DNA from: Azonexus sp.
GTDB lineage: Bacteria > Pseudomonadota > Gammaproteobacteria > Burkholderiales > Rhodocyclaceae
Direction: 5' to 3'
Assembly: GCA_031260295.1 (NCBI GenBank)
Contig: JAIRKE010000001.1
Coordinates: 1 to 64,000 of the forward strand
Length of the DNA: 64,000 nt
In this document: piece by piece, positions 9,338-17,580 of the stretch
Layout of the letters: every line of letters starts with the position of its first letter
Numbering within the stretch: the first letter of the stretch is position 1
Made by a program: the position numbers and the translations under genes
Notes under the pieces: model-generated
Seen by the model: the letters and a program-made list of their open reading frames with translations, nothing else
Databases searched by the model: none
What the model was told of the DNA's origin: nothing

Positions 9338-10276
9338 TTAAGGAATGGCGACGCTGCGGATCAGTGCGGCGATATCCTCCGCCGAAGCATGGTCGCTCCC
9401 CTGGAGCGAACGCAGGCGGTGACGGGCCACTGACGGCAGCACCGCCTGCACGTCGTCGGGCAGGACCATGTTTCGCCCAGCCAGCCAGGCCCAGGCGCGG
9501 GCGGCGGCGAGCAGGCCGAGCCCGGCGCGCGGCGAGAGGCCGTGCTGGAAGGCCGGTGCCTGCCGGCTGGCTTCGACCAAGGCCAGGACGTAATCGATCA
9601 GCGGTTCGGCGGCATGCACGGCGGCGACTTCGCGTTGCAGGCCGGGCAGGGTGCTGGCGTCGAGCAGCGGCAGCAACTGGTCGAGGTGCTGGCGCTGACC
9701 GCCGCCGGCCAGCAGGCGGCGCTCGGCGGCTTGGTCGGGATAGCCGAGTTCAAGGCGCATCAGGAAGCGGTCGAGTTGCGATTCCGGCAGCGGGAAGGTG
9801 CCGATCTGGTGCGCCGGATTCTGCGTGGCGATGACGAAGAAAGGTTGCGGCAGCCGACGCGTTTCGCCCTCGGCGGTGACTTGGCCTTCCTCCATGGCTT
9901 CGAGCAGGGCGCTCTGGGTTTTTGGCGTGGCCCGGTTGATCTCGTCGGCGAGCAGCAGTTGCGAGAAAATCGGGCCGGGCAGGAAGCGGAATTCGCTGCG
10001 CTCGCGCTCGAAGATCGAGACGCCGGTGATGTCGGCCGGCAGCAGGTCGCTGGTGAACTGGATGCGCGAAAATTGCAGGCCGAGCAGATGGGCCAGGGTC
10101 TGGGCCAGGGTGGTCTTGCCCAGACCGGGCAGATCCTCGATCAGCAGATGCCCGCCGGCCAGCAGGCAGGCCACGGCCAGGCGGATTTCCGTCGATTTGC
10201 CGAGGATGATCTCGTCGGCGCGGGCAAGAACGGGAGCCAGGGGGCGAGGGCTAGCGGAGAGCAGAGGTGTCGACAT
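9338..10276 (-). CDS. MoxR family AAA+ ATPase
   Basis: Chaperone-like AAA+ ATPase of the MoxR/RavA class. Visible motifs: Walker A LPGLGKTTLAQ, the MoxR block QFTSDLLPADITGVSIF, Walker B LLLADEINRATPKTQSALLE, sensor 1 FFVIATQNP and the arginine-finger region PLPESQLDRFLMRL. ATG 10276 is preceded by AAGAAAG; ATG 10291 or 10297 would add five to seven residues. First gene of the moxR-DUF58-tgpA operon, so it probably assists assembly or maturation of a cell-envelope system. Divergent from the deacetylase-family gene. Confidence 0.94.
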   Translation of the reverse strand: MSTPLLSASPRPLAPVLARADEIILGKSTEIRLAVACLLAGGHLLIEDLPGLGKTTLAQTLAHLLGLQFSRIQFTSDLLPADITGVSIFERERSEFRFLPGPIFSQLLLADEINRATPKTQSALLEAMEEGQVTAEGETRRLPQPFFVIATQNPAHQIGTFPLPESQLDRFLMRLELGYPDQAAERRLLAGGGQRQHLDQLLPLLDASTLPGLQREVAAVHAAEPLIDYVLALVEASRQAPAFQHGLSPRAGLGLLAAARAWAWLAGRNMVLPDDVQAVLPSVARHRLRSLQGSDHASAEDIAALIRSVAIP

Positions 10277-10400
10277 GGGGACTTTCTTCATGACCATAGA
10301 GGCGGATTCTAATGCTTGAAGCGCGGCGAGGAATCGGACGATAATGACAACTCAACGTGCGCCGCCCAATGCGCCGGATTGCAGAGAGAGAAAGATACCA

Positions 10401-11327
10401 GTGACCAGCACGGCTTTCATCACCCATCGCGACTGCCAGTTGCACGACATGGGTTCGCATCACCCGGAGTGCCCGCAACGTCTCACCGCCATCCACGATC
10501 ACCTGATCGCCCAAGGCATCGACGCCTACTTCGTCTACCACGACGCGCCGCTGGCCACCTTCGAACAACTGCTGCGCGTTCATCCGGCCTCCCATCTGGA
10601 GCGCGTCAAACGCGCCTCGCCGGAACACGGCATCGTTCATCTCGATCCTGATACGGCGATGAATCCCCATACCTGGCAGGCGGCCCTGCGCGCCGCCGGC
10701 GCCGGTTGCCTGGCGGTCGACCTGGTGCTCGGCGGTGAGTGCGAAAATGCTTTTTGCGCGGTGCGTCCGCCAGGCCACCATGCCGAGAAGACCAATGCAA
10801 TGGGCTTCTGCTTCTTCAACAACATCTCTGTCGCCGCCCGGCATGCGTTGAAGGCGCACGGCCTGGAACGCGTCGCCATCATCGATTTCGACGCCCATCA
10901 CGGCAACGGCACCGATGACTGCTGCGCCGGCGATGAGCGCATCCTGATGTGCGGCATCTTCCAGCACCCCTTCTATCCTTATTCCGGCGCCGACCATCCG
11001 GCCGCCAATATGTGCAACGTGCCGCTCGCCTCGGGGTGCGGCGGCGATGAATTCCGCGACGCGGTGCTGCAAGCGTGGACGCCGCGCCTCCAGGAGTTCA
11101 AGCCGCAGATGATCTTCATCTCGGCCGGTTTCGATGCCCACTATGAAGATGACATGGGTGGCCTCAAGTTGGTCGAGAAGGATTTCGCTTGGTGCACCGA
11201 GCACCTGAAGAAGCTGGCCGCCGAAATGTGCGACAAGCGTCTGGTCTCAATGCTCGAAGGCGGTTACGTGATGACCTCGCTGGCGCGCAGCGTCGGCGCC
11301 CACCTGCGGGTGCTGGCCGATCTCTGA
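10401..11327 (+). CDS. Histone deacetylase family protein (class II-like, acetoin/polyamine type)
   Basis: Zinc-dependent amidohydrolase of the arginase/deacetylase fold, about 308 residues. Metal and catalytic motifs are complete: RPPGHHAEKTNAMGFCFFNN (tandem His), IDFDAHHGNGTDDCC and ISAGFDAHYEDDMGG. GTG 10401, preceded by a purine-rich GAGAGAGAAAG, gives VTSTAFITHRDCQLHDMG, matching the family N-terminus; ATG 10344 would add 19 poorly conserved residues. Bacterial members act on acetylated polyamines, acetoin-linked targets or other small amides, so the substrate is not predictable here. Single gene between moxR and lysC. Confidence 0.92.
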   Translation: MTSTAFITHRDCQLHDMGSHHPECPQRLTAIHDHLIAQGIDAYFVYHDAPLATFEQLLRVHPASHLERVKRASPEHGIVHLDPDTAMNPHTWQAALRAAGAGCLAVDLVLGGECENAFCAVRPPGHHAEKTNAMGFCFFNNISVAARHALKAHGLERVAIIDFDAHHGNGTDDCCAGDERILMCGIFQHPFYPYSGADHPAANMCNVPLASGCGGDEFRDAVLQAWTPRLQEFKPQMIFISAGFDAHYEDDMGGLKLVEKDFAWCTEHLKKLAAEMCDKRLVSMLEGGYVMTSLARSVGAHLRVLADL

Positions 11328-11340
11328 GATCGGGTCGTTA

Positions 11341-11369
11341 TTGGGAAAGAGGCAGGTCTGGGGTAGAAT
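11341..11369 (+). promoter_or_regulatory. Probable sigma-70 promoter of lysC
   Basis: TTGGGA at 11341-11346 and TAGAAT at 11364-11369 are separated by 17 bases, in the gap between the deacetylase gene and lysC. The leader of about 45 bases to ATG 11423 leaves no room for a lysine riboswitch. Confidence 0.7.
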
Positions 11370-11422
11370 TCGCCCTGCTTTTCCCTCGTTTTCTTGTTTC
11401 CAACGTTTACCCGGATAAATCC

Positions 11423-12649
11423 ATGGCGTTGATTGTTCAAAAGTACGGCGGCACGTCGGTCGGCAACCCCGAGCGCATCAAGAACGTTGCCAAGCGCGTG
11501 GCCAGGTTCCGCGCCCAGGGCCACCAGGTCGTGGTGGTCGTCTCCGCGATGAGCGGCGAAACCAACAAGCTGATCGCACTGGCCAAGGAAATTTCGGCCA
11601 ACCCCGATCCGCGCGAACTGGACCAGGTCTGCGCCACCGGCGAGCAGGTCACCATCGGCCTGCTGTCGATGGCCCTCAAGGAAATCGGCGTTCCGGCCCG
11701 CAGCTACACCGGCGGCCAGGTCAAGGTGCTGACCGACAACACGTTTACCAAGGCGCGCATCCTGTCCATCGACGAATCCAACATGCGTCGCGACCTCGAT
11801 GCCGGCATGATCGTTGTCGTTGCTGGCTTCCAAGGTGTCGACGCCGACGGCAACGTCACCACGCTGGGCCGTGGCGGTTCCGATACCTCAGGCGTTGCCC
11901 TGGCGGCAGCGCTGAAGGCCGACGAGTGCCAGATTTACACCGATGTCGACGGTGTCTACACCACCGACCCGCGCGTCGTGCCGGAAGCCCGCAAGCTCGA
12001 CACCGTCACCTTCGAGGAAATGCTGGAAATGGCCAGCCTCGGATCGAAAGTGCTGCAGATTCGCTCGGTCGAGTTCGCCGGCAAGTACAAAGTCAAACTG
12101 CGTGTTCTTTCCAGCTTCCAGGACGAAGGGGAAGGTACGCTGATCACCGTTGAGGAAGACAAGAATATGGAACAACCGATCATTTCCGGTATCGCGTTCA
12201 ACCGCGACGAAGCCAAGCTGACGATGCTCGGCGTTCCCGACAAGCCGGGCATCGCTTATCAGATCCTGGGTGCCATCGCCGAAGCCAACATCGACGTCGA
12301 CATGATCATCCAGAACGTCGGCCACGACGGCACCACCGACTTCTCCTTCACCGTCAACCGTGGCGACTTCGCCAAGGCCCAGGGCATCCTGGAGAAGGTC
12401 AAGGCTGAACTGGGCGCCCGCCAGGTGACCGGCGACAACAAGATTTGCAAAGTTTCCGCCGTCGGCGTCGGCATGCGCTCGCATCCGGGCGTCGCCTCCA
12501 AGATGTTCAAGGCGCTGGCCGACGAGGGCATCAACATCCAGATGATCTCGACCTCGGAAATCAAGATTTCCGTCGTCCTCGACGAAAAATACCTGGAACT
12601 GGCCGTCCGCGTGCTGCATCGCACCTTCGGCCTCGACCAGTCCATTTGA
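11423..12649 (+). CDS. lysC: Aspartate kinase
   Basis: First enzyme of lysine, methionine and threonine synthesis: phosphorylates aspartate. ATG 11423 gives MALIVQKYGGTSVGNPERIK, the family start; 408 residues. The kinase domain (about 1-250) shows VVSAMSGETNKL, TLGRGGSDTSGVALAAAL and CQIYTDVDGVYTTDPR. Two ACT domains follow (about 265-405: KLTMLGVPDKPGIAYQI and CKVSAVGVGMRSHPGVA), which mediate lysine/threonine feedback in this monofunctional class. A frame open further upstream is not used, since the promoter lies at 11341-11369. Monocistronic; tRNA-Ser follows. Confidence 0.97.
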   Translation: MALIVQKYGGTSVGNPERIKNVAKRVARFRAQGHQVVVVVSAMSGETNKLIALAKEISANPDPRELDQVCATGEQVTIGLLSMALKEIGVPARSYTGGQVKVLTDNTFTKARILSIDESNMRRDLDAGMIVVVAGFQGVDADGNVTTLGRGGSDTSGVALAAALKADECQIYTDVDGVYTTDPRVVPEARKLDTVTFEEMLEMASLGSKVLQIRSVEFAGKYKVKLRVLSSFQDEGEGTLITVEEDKNMEQPIISGIAFNRDEAKLTMLGVPDKPGIAYQILGAIAEANIDVDMIIQNVGHDGTTDFSFTVNRGDFAKAQGILEKVKAELGARQVTGDNKICKVSAVGVGMRSHPGVASKMFKALADEGINIQMISTSEIKISVVLDEKYLELAVRVLHRTFGLDQSI

Positions 12650-12674
12650 CCTTCCGGCGCGGACCCGATATCAT
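12646..12674 (+). promoter_or_regulatory. Probable sigma-70 promoter of tRNA-Ser
   Basis: TTGACC at 12646-12651 (overlapping the lysC stop) and TATCAT at 12669-12674 are 17 bases apart; the tRNA begins 25 bases after the -10 box. Confidence 0.72.
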
Positions 12675-12699
12675 CCGCGCCTCCGTTGCAAGACGGTTA

Positions 12700-12792
12700 G
12701 GAGACGTGGCCGAGAGGTCGAAGGCACTCCCCTGCTAAGGGAGCATGCGGGCAAAACCTGCATCGAGGGTTCGAATCCCTCCGTCTCCGCCA
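12700..12792 (+). tRNA. tRNA-Ser, anticodon GCT
   Basis: A 93-nt class II tRNA with a long variable arm. Acceptor GGAGACG (12700-12706) pairs with CGTCTCC (12782-12788); the anticodon stem CTCCC/GGGAG holds the loop CTGCTAA with anticodon GCT; the variable arm lies around GCATGCGGGCAAAACCTGC; the T loop is GTTCGAATC. CCA is encoded (12790-12792). It reads AGC/AGU. Confidence 0.97.
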
Positions 12793-12804
12793 AGTGCCGC
12801 AAAT

Positions 12805-12830
12805 ACAGCCCTTCGGGGCTGTTTTTGTTT
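12805..12830 (+). terminator. Rho-independent terminator after tRNA-Ser
   Basis: ACAGCCC (12805-12811) and GGGCTGT (12816-12822) pair perfectly around a TTCG tetraloop and run into a T-rich tail. The remaining stretch to 13042 holds no supportable gene. Confidence 0.93.
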
Positions 12831-13042
12831 GTGCGGTCGGGCTTTTTAGCATAAACCGGGTATTCAGGTTGTTCCAGCCAAATTCCGGGAGCCAGCGGTC
12901 GCAAGCTGGCATCCACGGCGAATAGAGTAGTATGGTCGGATAGTCATCGACTCTGCCGGGAGGGAGAAATGAACGCCATGCTGTTCTCTGCCATGCCGTT
13001 AGCCTACCGCCGGTTGTCTGTCCGTGCGGTTGGGAGCGCGTC

Positions 13043-13966
13043 GTGAACGGGCCGGCTATGAGTCGGGCCGATTTTCTGCGCCTGGCGGCCGGCGCTGCGG
13101 CTGGGTTACTGTTCGGCGGCGGGGCGGTAGCGGCCGCGCCGGTCATGCGGCGGCGCTCGATTCCGGTTAGCGGCGAAAGCCTGCCGGTGATCGGACTGGG
13201 TACTTACCGGGTTTTCGATGTGGCGCCCGGTTCGGCGGAATATGCCCGCCTGCCCGGCGTGCTGGAGGCGCTGTTCGCCGCTGATGGTTCGGTGATCGAT
13301 AGTTCGCCGATGTACGGCCGCGCCGAGGAAACCATCGGCGAGTTGCTGGCCGCTGCTGGCAGCCGACGCCAGGCTTTTGTCGCCAGCAAGGTGTGGACCG
13401 AGGGCCCCGATACCGGGCGGCGGCAGATGGACACTTCGTTGCGTCTACTGCATGCCGAGCCGCTCGACCTGATGCAGGTGCACAATCTCGTCGATTGGCG
13501 CAACCAACTGGCGACGCTGCGCGAATGGAAGCAGGCCGGACGCATTCGCTACCTCGGGGTGACCCACTATCACTCGGGCGCTTACGATGAGCTGGCAGCG
13601 GTGCTGCGCGCCGAGCGCCTCGATTTTTTGCAAATCAACTATTCGCTCGATGAACGCGAGGCCGAGCGCTTGATTCTGCCGCTTGCCGCCGAGCGCGGCC
13701 TGGCGGTGTTGATCAATCGTCCGTTCGGTGGCGGTGGGCTGTTGCGCCGCCTGCGCGACCGGCCGCTGCCGGCCTGGGCGGCCGAGATCGAGGCCGGAAG
13801 TTGGGCGCAATTGCTGCTCAAATTCGTCTTCAGCCAGCCGGCGGTGACTTGCGTCATTCCTGCCACCGGCCGGCCCGAGCACATGGCCGACAACGCCGCC
13901 GCCGGGGTTGGGCGCATTCCCGAGCCGGCCTTCTGGCGGAGCCGTGGCGATTTCTTGAACTCGTGA
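13043..13966 (+). CDS. Exported aldo/keto reductase
   Basis: NAD(P)H-dependent oxidoreductase of the aldo/keto reductase (TIM barrel) superfamily. The catalytic tetrad is present: Asp and Tyr in VIDSSPMYGRAEE, Lys in FVASKVW, His in LDLMQVHNL. The N-terminus (SRADFLRLAAGAAAGLLFGG) looks like a Tat signal with a degenerate SRxxFL motif and an AAA cleavage region, so the enzyme is probably periplasmic, unusual for a cofactor that is normally taken up with the folded protein. GTG 13043 and ATG 13058 are both possible starts. The substrate is unknown. Confidence 0.88.
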   Translation: MNGPAMSRADFLRLAAGAAAGLLFGGGAVAAAPVMRRRSIPVSGESLPVIGLGTYRVFDVAPGSAEYARLPGVLEALFAADGSVIDSSPMYGRAEETIGELLAAAGSRRQAFVASKVWTEGPDTGRRQMDTSLRLLHAEPLDLMQVHNLVDWRNQLATLREWKQAGRIRYLGVTHYHSGAYDELAAVLRAERLDFLQINYSLDEREAERLILPLAAERGLAVLINRPFGGGGLLRRLRDRPLPAWAAEIEAGSWAQLLLKFVFSQPAVTCVIPATGRPEHMADNAAAGVGRIPEPAFWRSRGDFLNS

Positions 13967-13986
13967 GAAGGGTGTGGTTTTTTCTT

Positions 13987-14013
13987 GTCATTCCCGCTTT
14001 CGCAGGGAATGAC
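13987..14013. repeat. Short palindromic repeat between genes
   Basis: GTCATTCCC (13987-13995) and GGGAATGAC (14005-14013) are perfect inverted arms around GCTTTCGCA. This matches a dispersed intergenic palindrome seen in many proteobacterial genomes. No T run follows, so termination is doubtful; it sits just before the start of the carrier gene. Confidence 0.7.
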
Positions 14014-14021
14014 GAAGGAGA

Positions 14022-15293
14022 ATGATGGCCGGACTGCTCGCCCGGCTGGTGCCGTTTCGCCAAGGTGAGGCGGTGCCGGTGCTGCTGGCCACTGCCTACG
14101 GCTTCGCCATCCTGTTCGCCTATTACCTGCTGCGTCCGGTGCGTGACGAGATCGGCGCTGCCGACCGCGGCAATCTGCAAGTGCTGTGGACGGCGGTGTT
14201 CCTGGTCATGATGCTGGCCGTGCCGTTGTACTCGATGGTCGTTGCCCGCCTTTCCCGGGCGGTGTTCATCCCGCTGACCAACCGCTTTTTTGCCGTCAAC
14301 CTGGTGCTGTTCTATCTGGCGCTGCTGCTCTTGCCGGAGTCGGCACGGCCCTGGATCGACCGCGTCTTCTACGTTTGGGTCAGCGTCTTCGCGCTGTTCG
14401 TGGTCGCCGTCTTCTGGGGCCTGGTCGTCGATCTGTTTCGCGATGAACAAGGCGAGCGCTTGTTTGGCTTCATTGCTGTCGGCGCTTCGCTCGGCGGTAT
14501 CGCCGGCTCGACGACAACGGCGTTGCTGGCGCCGGTGCTGCCGGTGTTCCTGCTGCTCCTGCTCGCCGTGCTGCCGTTGGAAGCGGCCGGCCGCCTGGGC
14601 CGCGCCCTCGACCGCCACGCCGAGCAGGCGCCGGCAACGCTGCGTCGTGCACCGCCCGCGCCCATCGGTGGCAGCGCCTGGAGCGGCATCGGTCCGGTCT
14701 TCCGTTCGCCGGCCCTGCGCCGCATCGCGCTGTGGATTTTGCTGATGACCTTCGCTTCGACCATCCTCTACTTCGTGCAGTCGCATCTGGTCGGCGAGGC
14801 CATTGCCGACCGTGCCGCGCGCCGAGCCTTCCTGGCGCGCATCGATCTCGCCGTCAATGTCGTCACCATTGTCACCCAGCTCCTGCTGACCGCCCGTATC
14901 CTCGCCCGCCTCGGTGTTGGGGCGACGCTGGCCGTGCTGCCGGCCATCGCTGTGCTCGGTTTTGTTGTCCTCGGCAATACCGGGGCCGGCGGTGCCCTGG
15001 CGGCGCTGCTGGTGGTTCGCGTACTTTACGACAGCAGCCGCCATGCGTTGGCCAAGCCGGCACGTGAGGTTCTGTTCACTAGGCTGACGCGCGAGCAGCG
15101 CTACAAATCGAAAGCTTTCATCGATGCCGCCGTCTATCGCGGCGGCGATTTGCTCAGTGGCTGGATCTATGCGGGCTTCGGCGCGCTCGGCCTGGGCGCG
15201 TCGGCCATCGCCCTGATCGCGGCGCCGGTGGCGGTGCTGTGGGGTGTGTTGGGCTGGCAACTCGGGCGGGTGCCAGCAGAAAAGGAGCAATAG
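14022..15293 (+). CDS. ATP/ADP-translocase-like (NTT/COG3202-type) membrane carrier
   Basis: Polytopic inner-membrane protein of 423 residues with about eleven hydrophobic segments. It resembles the nucleotide-transporter (Tlc/NTT) and related MFS-like branch: AILFAYYLLRPVRDEIG in the first helix, VDLFRDEQGERLFGFIAVGAS in the central part, and the C-terminal YKSKAFIDAAVYRGGDLLSG. Homologues in free-living bacteria are common and their substrates are unknown, so ATP/ADP exchange should not be assumed. GAAGGAG precedes ATG 14022; ATG 14025 is also possible. It sits between an exported reductase and tag, on the same strand. Confidence 0.78.
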   Translation: MMAGLLARLVPFRQGEAVPVLLATAYGFAILFAYYLLRPVRDEIGAADRGNLQVLWTAVFLVMMLAVPLYSMVVARLSRAVFIPLTNRFFAVNLVLFYLALLLLPESARPWIDRVFYVWVSVFALFVVAVFWGLVVDLFRDEQGERLFGFIAVGASLGGIAGSTTTALLAPVLPVFLLLLLAVLPLEAAGRLGRALDRHAEQAPATLRRAPPAPIGGSAWSGIGPVFRSPALRRIALWILLMTFASTILYFVQSHLVGEAIADRAARRAFLARIDLAVNVVTIVTQLLLTARILARLGVGATLAVLPAIAVLGFVVLGNTGAGGALAALLVVRVLYDSSRHALAKPAREVLFTRLTREQRYKSKAFIDAAVYRGGDLLSGWIYAGFGALGLGASAIALIAAPVAVLWGVLGWQLGRVPAEKEQ

Positions 15294-15297
15294 GCGA

Positions 15298-15876
15298 ATG
15301 AACGGTGAACGCTGTCCGTGGTGCGAGGGGTCCGAACTCTACCGCCACTATCACGATACGGAATGGGGTGTGCCGCTGAAGGACGAGCGCGCGCTGTTCG
15401 AACTGCTGCTGCTCGAAGGCGCCCAGGCCGGGCTGTCGTGGGCGACGATCCTGAAAAAGCGGGAGAACTACCGGCGTGCCTTCGACGGTTTTGACCCGGC
15501 CAAGATCGCCGCTTACGACGAAGCCAAGGTCGCCGCACTGCTGGCCGATTCGGGCATCGTCCGCAACCGGGCCAAGGTCGCCGCCGCCGTCGGCAATGCC
15601 TGCGCCTGTCTGGCGCTGCATGCCGGCGGCGGCTCGCTGGCCGATTTCTTATGGCAGTTCGTCGACGGCGAGCCGATCGTCAACCATTGGACCCACCTTG
15701 CCGAGGTGCCGGCGCGCACGACGCAGTCGGATGCAATGAGCAAGGCCCTGCAAAAGGCTGGCTTCAAATTCGTTGGGAGTACCATCTGCTACGCGCTGAT
15801 GCAATCGGCCGGGCTAGTCAACGACCACCTGACCAGTTGCCCACGCCACGCCGAGATCGCCGCCGGCCTGGCGTAA
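15298..15876 (+). CDS. tag: DNA-3-methyladenine glycosylase I
   Basis: Base-excision repair enzyme removing 3-methyladenine. ATG 15298 (after AAGGAG) gives MNGERCPWCEGSELYRHYHD with the first zinc-binding Cys; 192 residues, normal length. Conserved blocks: EWGVPLKDERALFELLLLEG, GLSWATILKKRENYR with the catalytic Glu region, FVGSTICYALMQS, and the C-terminal zinc ligands SCPRHAEI. The carrier gene ends four bases upstream, so the two are probably cotranscribed. Confidence 0.96.
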   Translation: MNGERCPWCEGSELYRHYHDTEWGVPLKDERALFELLLLEGAQAGLSWATILKKRENYRRAFDGFDPAKIAAYDEAKVAALLADSGIVRNRAKVAAAVGNACACLALHAGGGSLADFLWQFVDGEPIVNHWTHLAEVPARTTQSDAMSKALQKAGFKFVGSTICYALMQSAGLVNDHLTSCPRHAEIAAGLA

Positions 15877-15946
15877 CGCTGAGCGCAGCGGGCCCGGCTG
15901 GGAATCACCCCCCTTTTTTTGTCACCCACCATCACAGGAGAAGCTC

Positions 15947-16498
15947 ATGAGCCAATACCAAATCGCCGTCATTGTCGGGAGCCTGCGCCAGGACTCCTTC
16001 AACCGCAAGCTGGCTACCGCCATCGCCCGCCTGGCGCCGGCCGAATTTTCCTTCAAGCAGGTGGCGATCGGCGACCTGCCGCTCTACAACCAGGACGATG
16101 ACGACCGCCCGGCACCGGCAGTGACGCGCCTGAAAGGCGAGATCAAGGCAGCGCAGGGCCTGCTATTCGTGACCCCGGAATACAACCGCTCGATTCCCGG
16201 CGTGCTGAAGAATGCCCTCGACCACGGCTCACGTCCCTACGGCCAGAGCGTCTGGGGTGGCAAGCCGGCCGGCGTCGTCGGCGTCTCGGTCGGGGCCATT
16301 GGTACGGCGCTGGCGCAGCAGCACTTGCGCAACATCCTCGCTTACCTTGATGTGCCCACCTTGGGCCAGCCAGAAGCCTTCATCCATGCCAAGGATGGCT
16401 TCTTCGACGCGGACGGCAATATCGGCGTCGGCAGCCGGGCCTTTGTGCAGAGCTGGGTCGACCGCTACGTGACCTGGGTCAAGCGCCACGCCGGCTGA
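15947..16498 (+). CDS. NADPH-dependent FMN reductase (chromate/quinone reductase type)
   Basis: Flavodoxin-fold FMN oxidoreductase of 183 residues, close to the ChrR/YieF group that reduces quinones and, incidentally, chromate. The FMN phosphate loop is VGSLRQDSFNRKL (about 10-22); the isoalloxazine-contacting block is TPEYNRSIPGVLKNALD (about 76-92), followed by WGGKPAGVVGVS. A good AGGAG Shine-Dalgarno precedes ATG 15947. Probably an antioxidant quinone reductase; chromate reduction is only a known side activity of the family. Confidence 0.92.
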   Translation: MSQYQIAVIVGSLRQDSFNRKLATAIARLAPAEFSFKQVAIGDLPLYNQDDDDRPAPAVTRLKGEIKAAQGLLFVTPEYNRSIPGVLKNALDHGSRPYGQSVWGGKPAGVVGVSVGAIGTALAQQHLRNILAYLDVPTLGQPEAFIHAKDGFFDADGNIGVGSRAFVQSWVDRYVTWVKRHAG

Positions 16499-16828
16499 TT
16501 CTCCGCTACCCGCAGCCGTAGGTTGGTGGTGAGCGAAGCGAACCCCAACAGCTCAAGGGCGCAATAAGCAAAGCGCATTACGCCATCCCGCCGGAATCGA
16601 TTGCTCGAACGACCGGCGCAATGCGTTAAGCATGTTGCGCCCTGCTTGCCCGTCAGCAGGCGGTACGCCGGGTCTTATGTAATCCAATGGCATGCATATG
16701 CCCATCGCCCGGTTCTCTGGCCTTGCCAGTCCGCGAGGCGGCGTTCTCTGCTTGCGCAATCAAGACTACCGGAGGCTTCGCATCCGGCATATCGGGCGTT
16801 GATCGTAAACATCTCGGTTTCTCCCAGT
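16499..16828. other. Intergenic region with REP-like inverted repeats
   Basis: 330 bases without a supportable gene. The first part (16517-16585) contains two imperfect inverted repeats: GTTGG...CCAAC around a GAGCGAAGCGAA core, and GGCGCAAT...ATTACGCC around AAGCAAAGC. These motifs are typical of dispersed intergenic repeats in proteobacteria. The rest shows short open frames only, with no convincing codon bias or ribosome-binding site. Confidence 0.6.
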
Positions 16829-17284
16829 TCAGCAAGTTCCGGCGCTGCGGCAGGCGGCGATTTCGGGGGTTGCTGGCGCGACCGGCAGGTTGTCCTGAAT
16901 CCAGCCCTTGATGCCGGCCTTGACGTTGTAGACGGTAGCGTAGCCGGCCTGCTGCGACAGGAAGCGGCTGACGGCGCGGGTACGGTTGCCGGTGCGGCAG
17001 ATGACGATGACCGGCTGGTCTGCCTTGGTGTAGGGCTTGATCTTCTCCAGCCAGGCCGCTGGGTCGGCGTAGCCGCGCTCATCGAAGAAGGTATTTAACT
17101 TGCTACCGGCGACGATGCCGGTTTCTTCCCATTCTGCTTGCAGACGGATGTCGATGACTGGCACGCCTTGTTGCATGAGCTGGGCCAGTTCGGCGTTGTC
17201 GATGTCGATGACTTCGGCATGGGTGGCGAGGCTGGCGAACGCGAGGCTGCCACTGAGCAGCAGGGGGGCAAAGAACGGGCGCAT
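16829..17284 (-). CDS. Periplasmic single-domain rhodanese
   Basis: Sulfurtransferase-like protein of 151 residues with a cleavable signal peptide (RPFFAPLLLSGSLAFASLATHA). The rhodanese domain spans about 30-135; the active-site loop is VIVICRTGNRTRAVSRFL with the catalytic Cys, and VPVIDIRLQAEWEETGI is the usual N-terminal strand. Such exported rhodaneses are assumed to move sulfane sulfur in the periplasm; donor and acceptor are unknown. It stands alone, convergent with the preceding FMN reductase across the repeat region. Confidence 0.93.
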   Translation of the reverse strand: MRPFFAPLLLSGSLAFASLATHAEVIDIDNAELAQLMQQGVPVIDIRLQAEWEETGIVAGSKLNTFFDERGYADPAAWLEKIKPYTKADQPVIVICRTGNRTRAVSRFLSQQAGYATVYNVKAGIKGWIQDNLPVAPATPEIAACRSAGTC

Positions 17285-17580
17285 GATGTGCTGGAGAGAG
17301 GGATGGCGTGATTATAAATCTGGCTCTGTAACAGCCGTTACCGGTCTTGGCCGGTGTATGCTGGAGAGTCTGCATCGCTTGCCCTTGTTCGCCGGGCAGG
17401 CAGGTGCAGAACCAAGCGCCGATCCACGCGGCGGGACGGAACGTGAACGATGACAAGATATCGTTCCGCTTCTGGCGTGCGGGCCGGTACATAAAAACAG
17501 AGTGCCCAGGGAGGCGCAGCCGGCCAGCGTCGGTTTTCCGGCGCTCCGGTTGATCGACCGGGTATTTAGGAGAGCATTAC
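17285..17580. other. Upstream region of the acetate-type transporter
   Basis: About 296 bases between divergently transcribed genes. It includes small inverted motifs (TAACAGCCGTTA and CCGGTCTTGGCCGG at 17328-17355) and should hold both promoters, but no convincing -35/-10 pair was identified. A stretch AGGAGAG lies just before ATG 17581 and serves as Shine-Dalgarno. No gene is supported here. Confidence 0.5.

Noticed and set aside
11370-11422. Lysine riboswitch before lysC
   Set aside because: The predicted transcript leader is about 45 bases, far too short for the aptamer.
12671-12916. Minus-strand frames over tRNA-Ser that encode a protein-like sequence (RRRDSNPRCRFCPHAPLAGE)
   Set aside because: This is the reverse complement of the tRNA and its surroundings, a well-known spurious protein in databases.
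13854-15290. 478-residue open frame on the minus strand
   Set aside because: Lies antisense to the carrier gene; its Arg/Gln/His-rich low-complexity sequence is typical of a shadow frame in high-GC DNA.
16601-17098. 165-residue open frame on the plus strand
   Set aside because: Overlaps the rhodanese gene antisense and a repeat-containing intergenic region; no domain.
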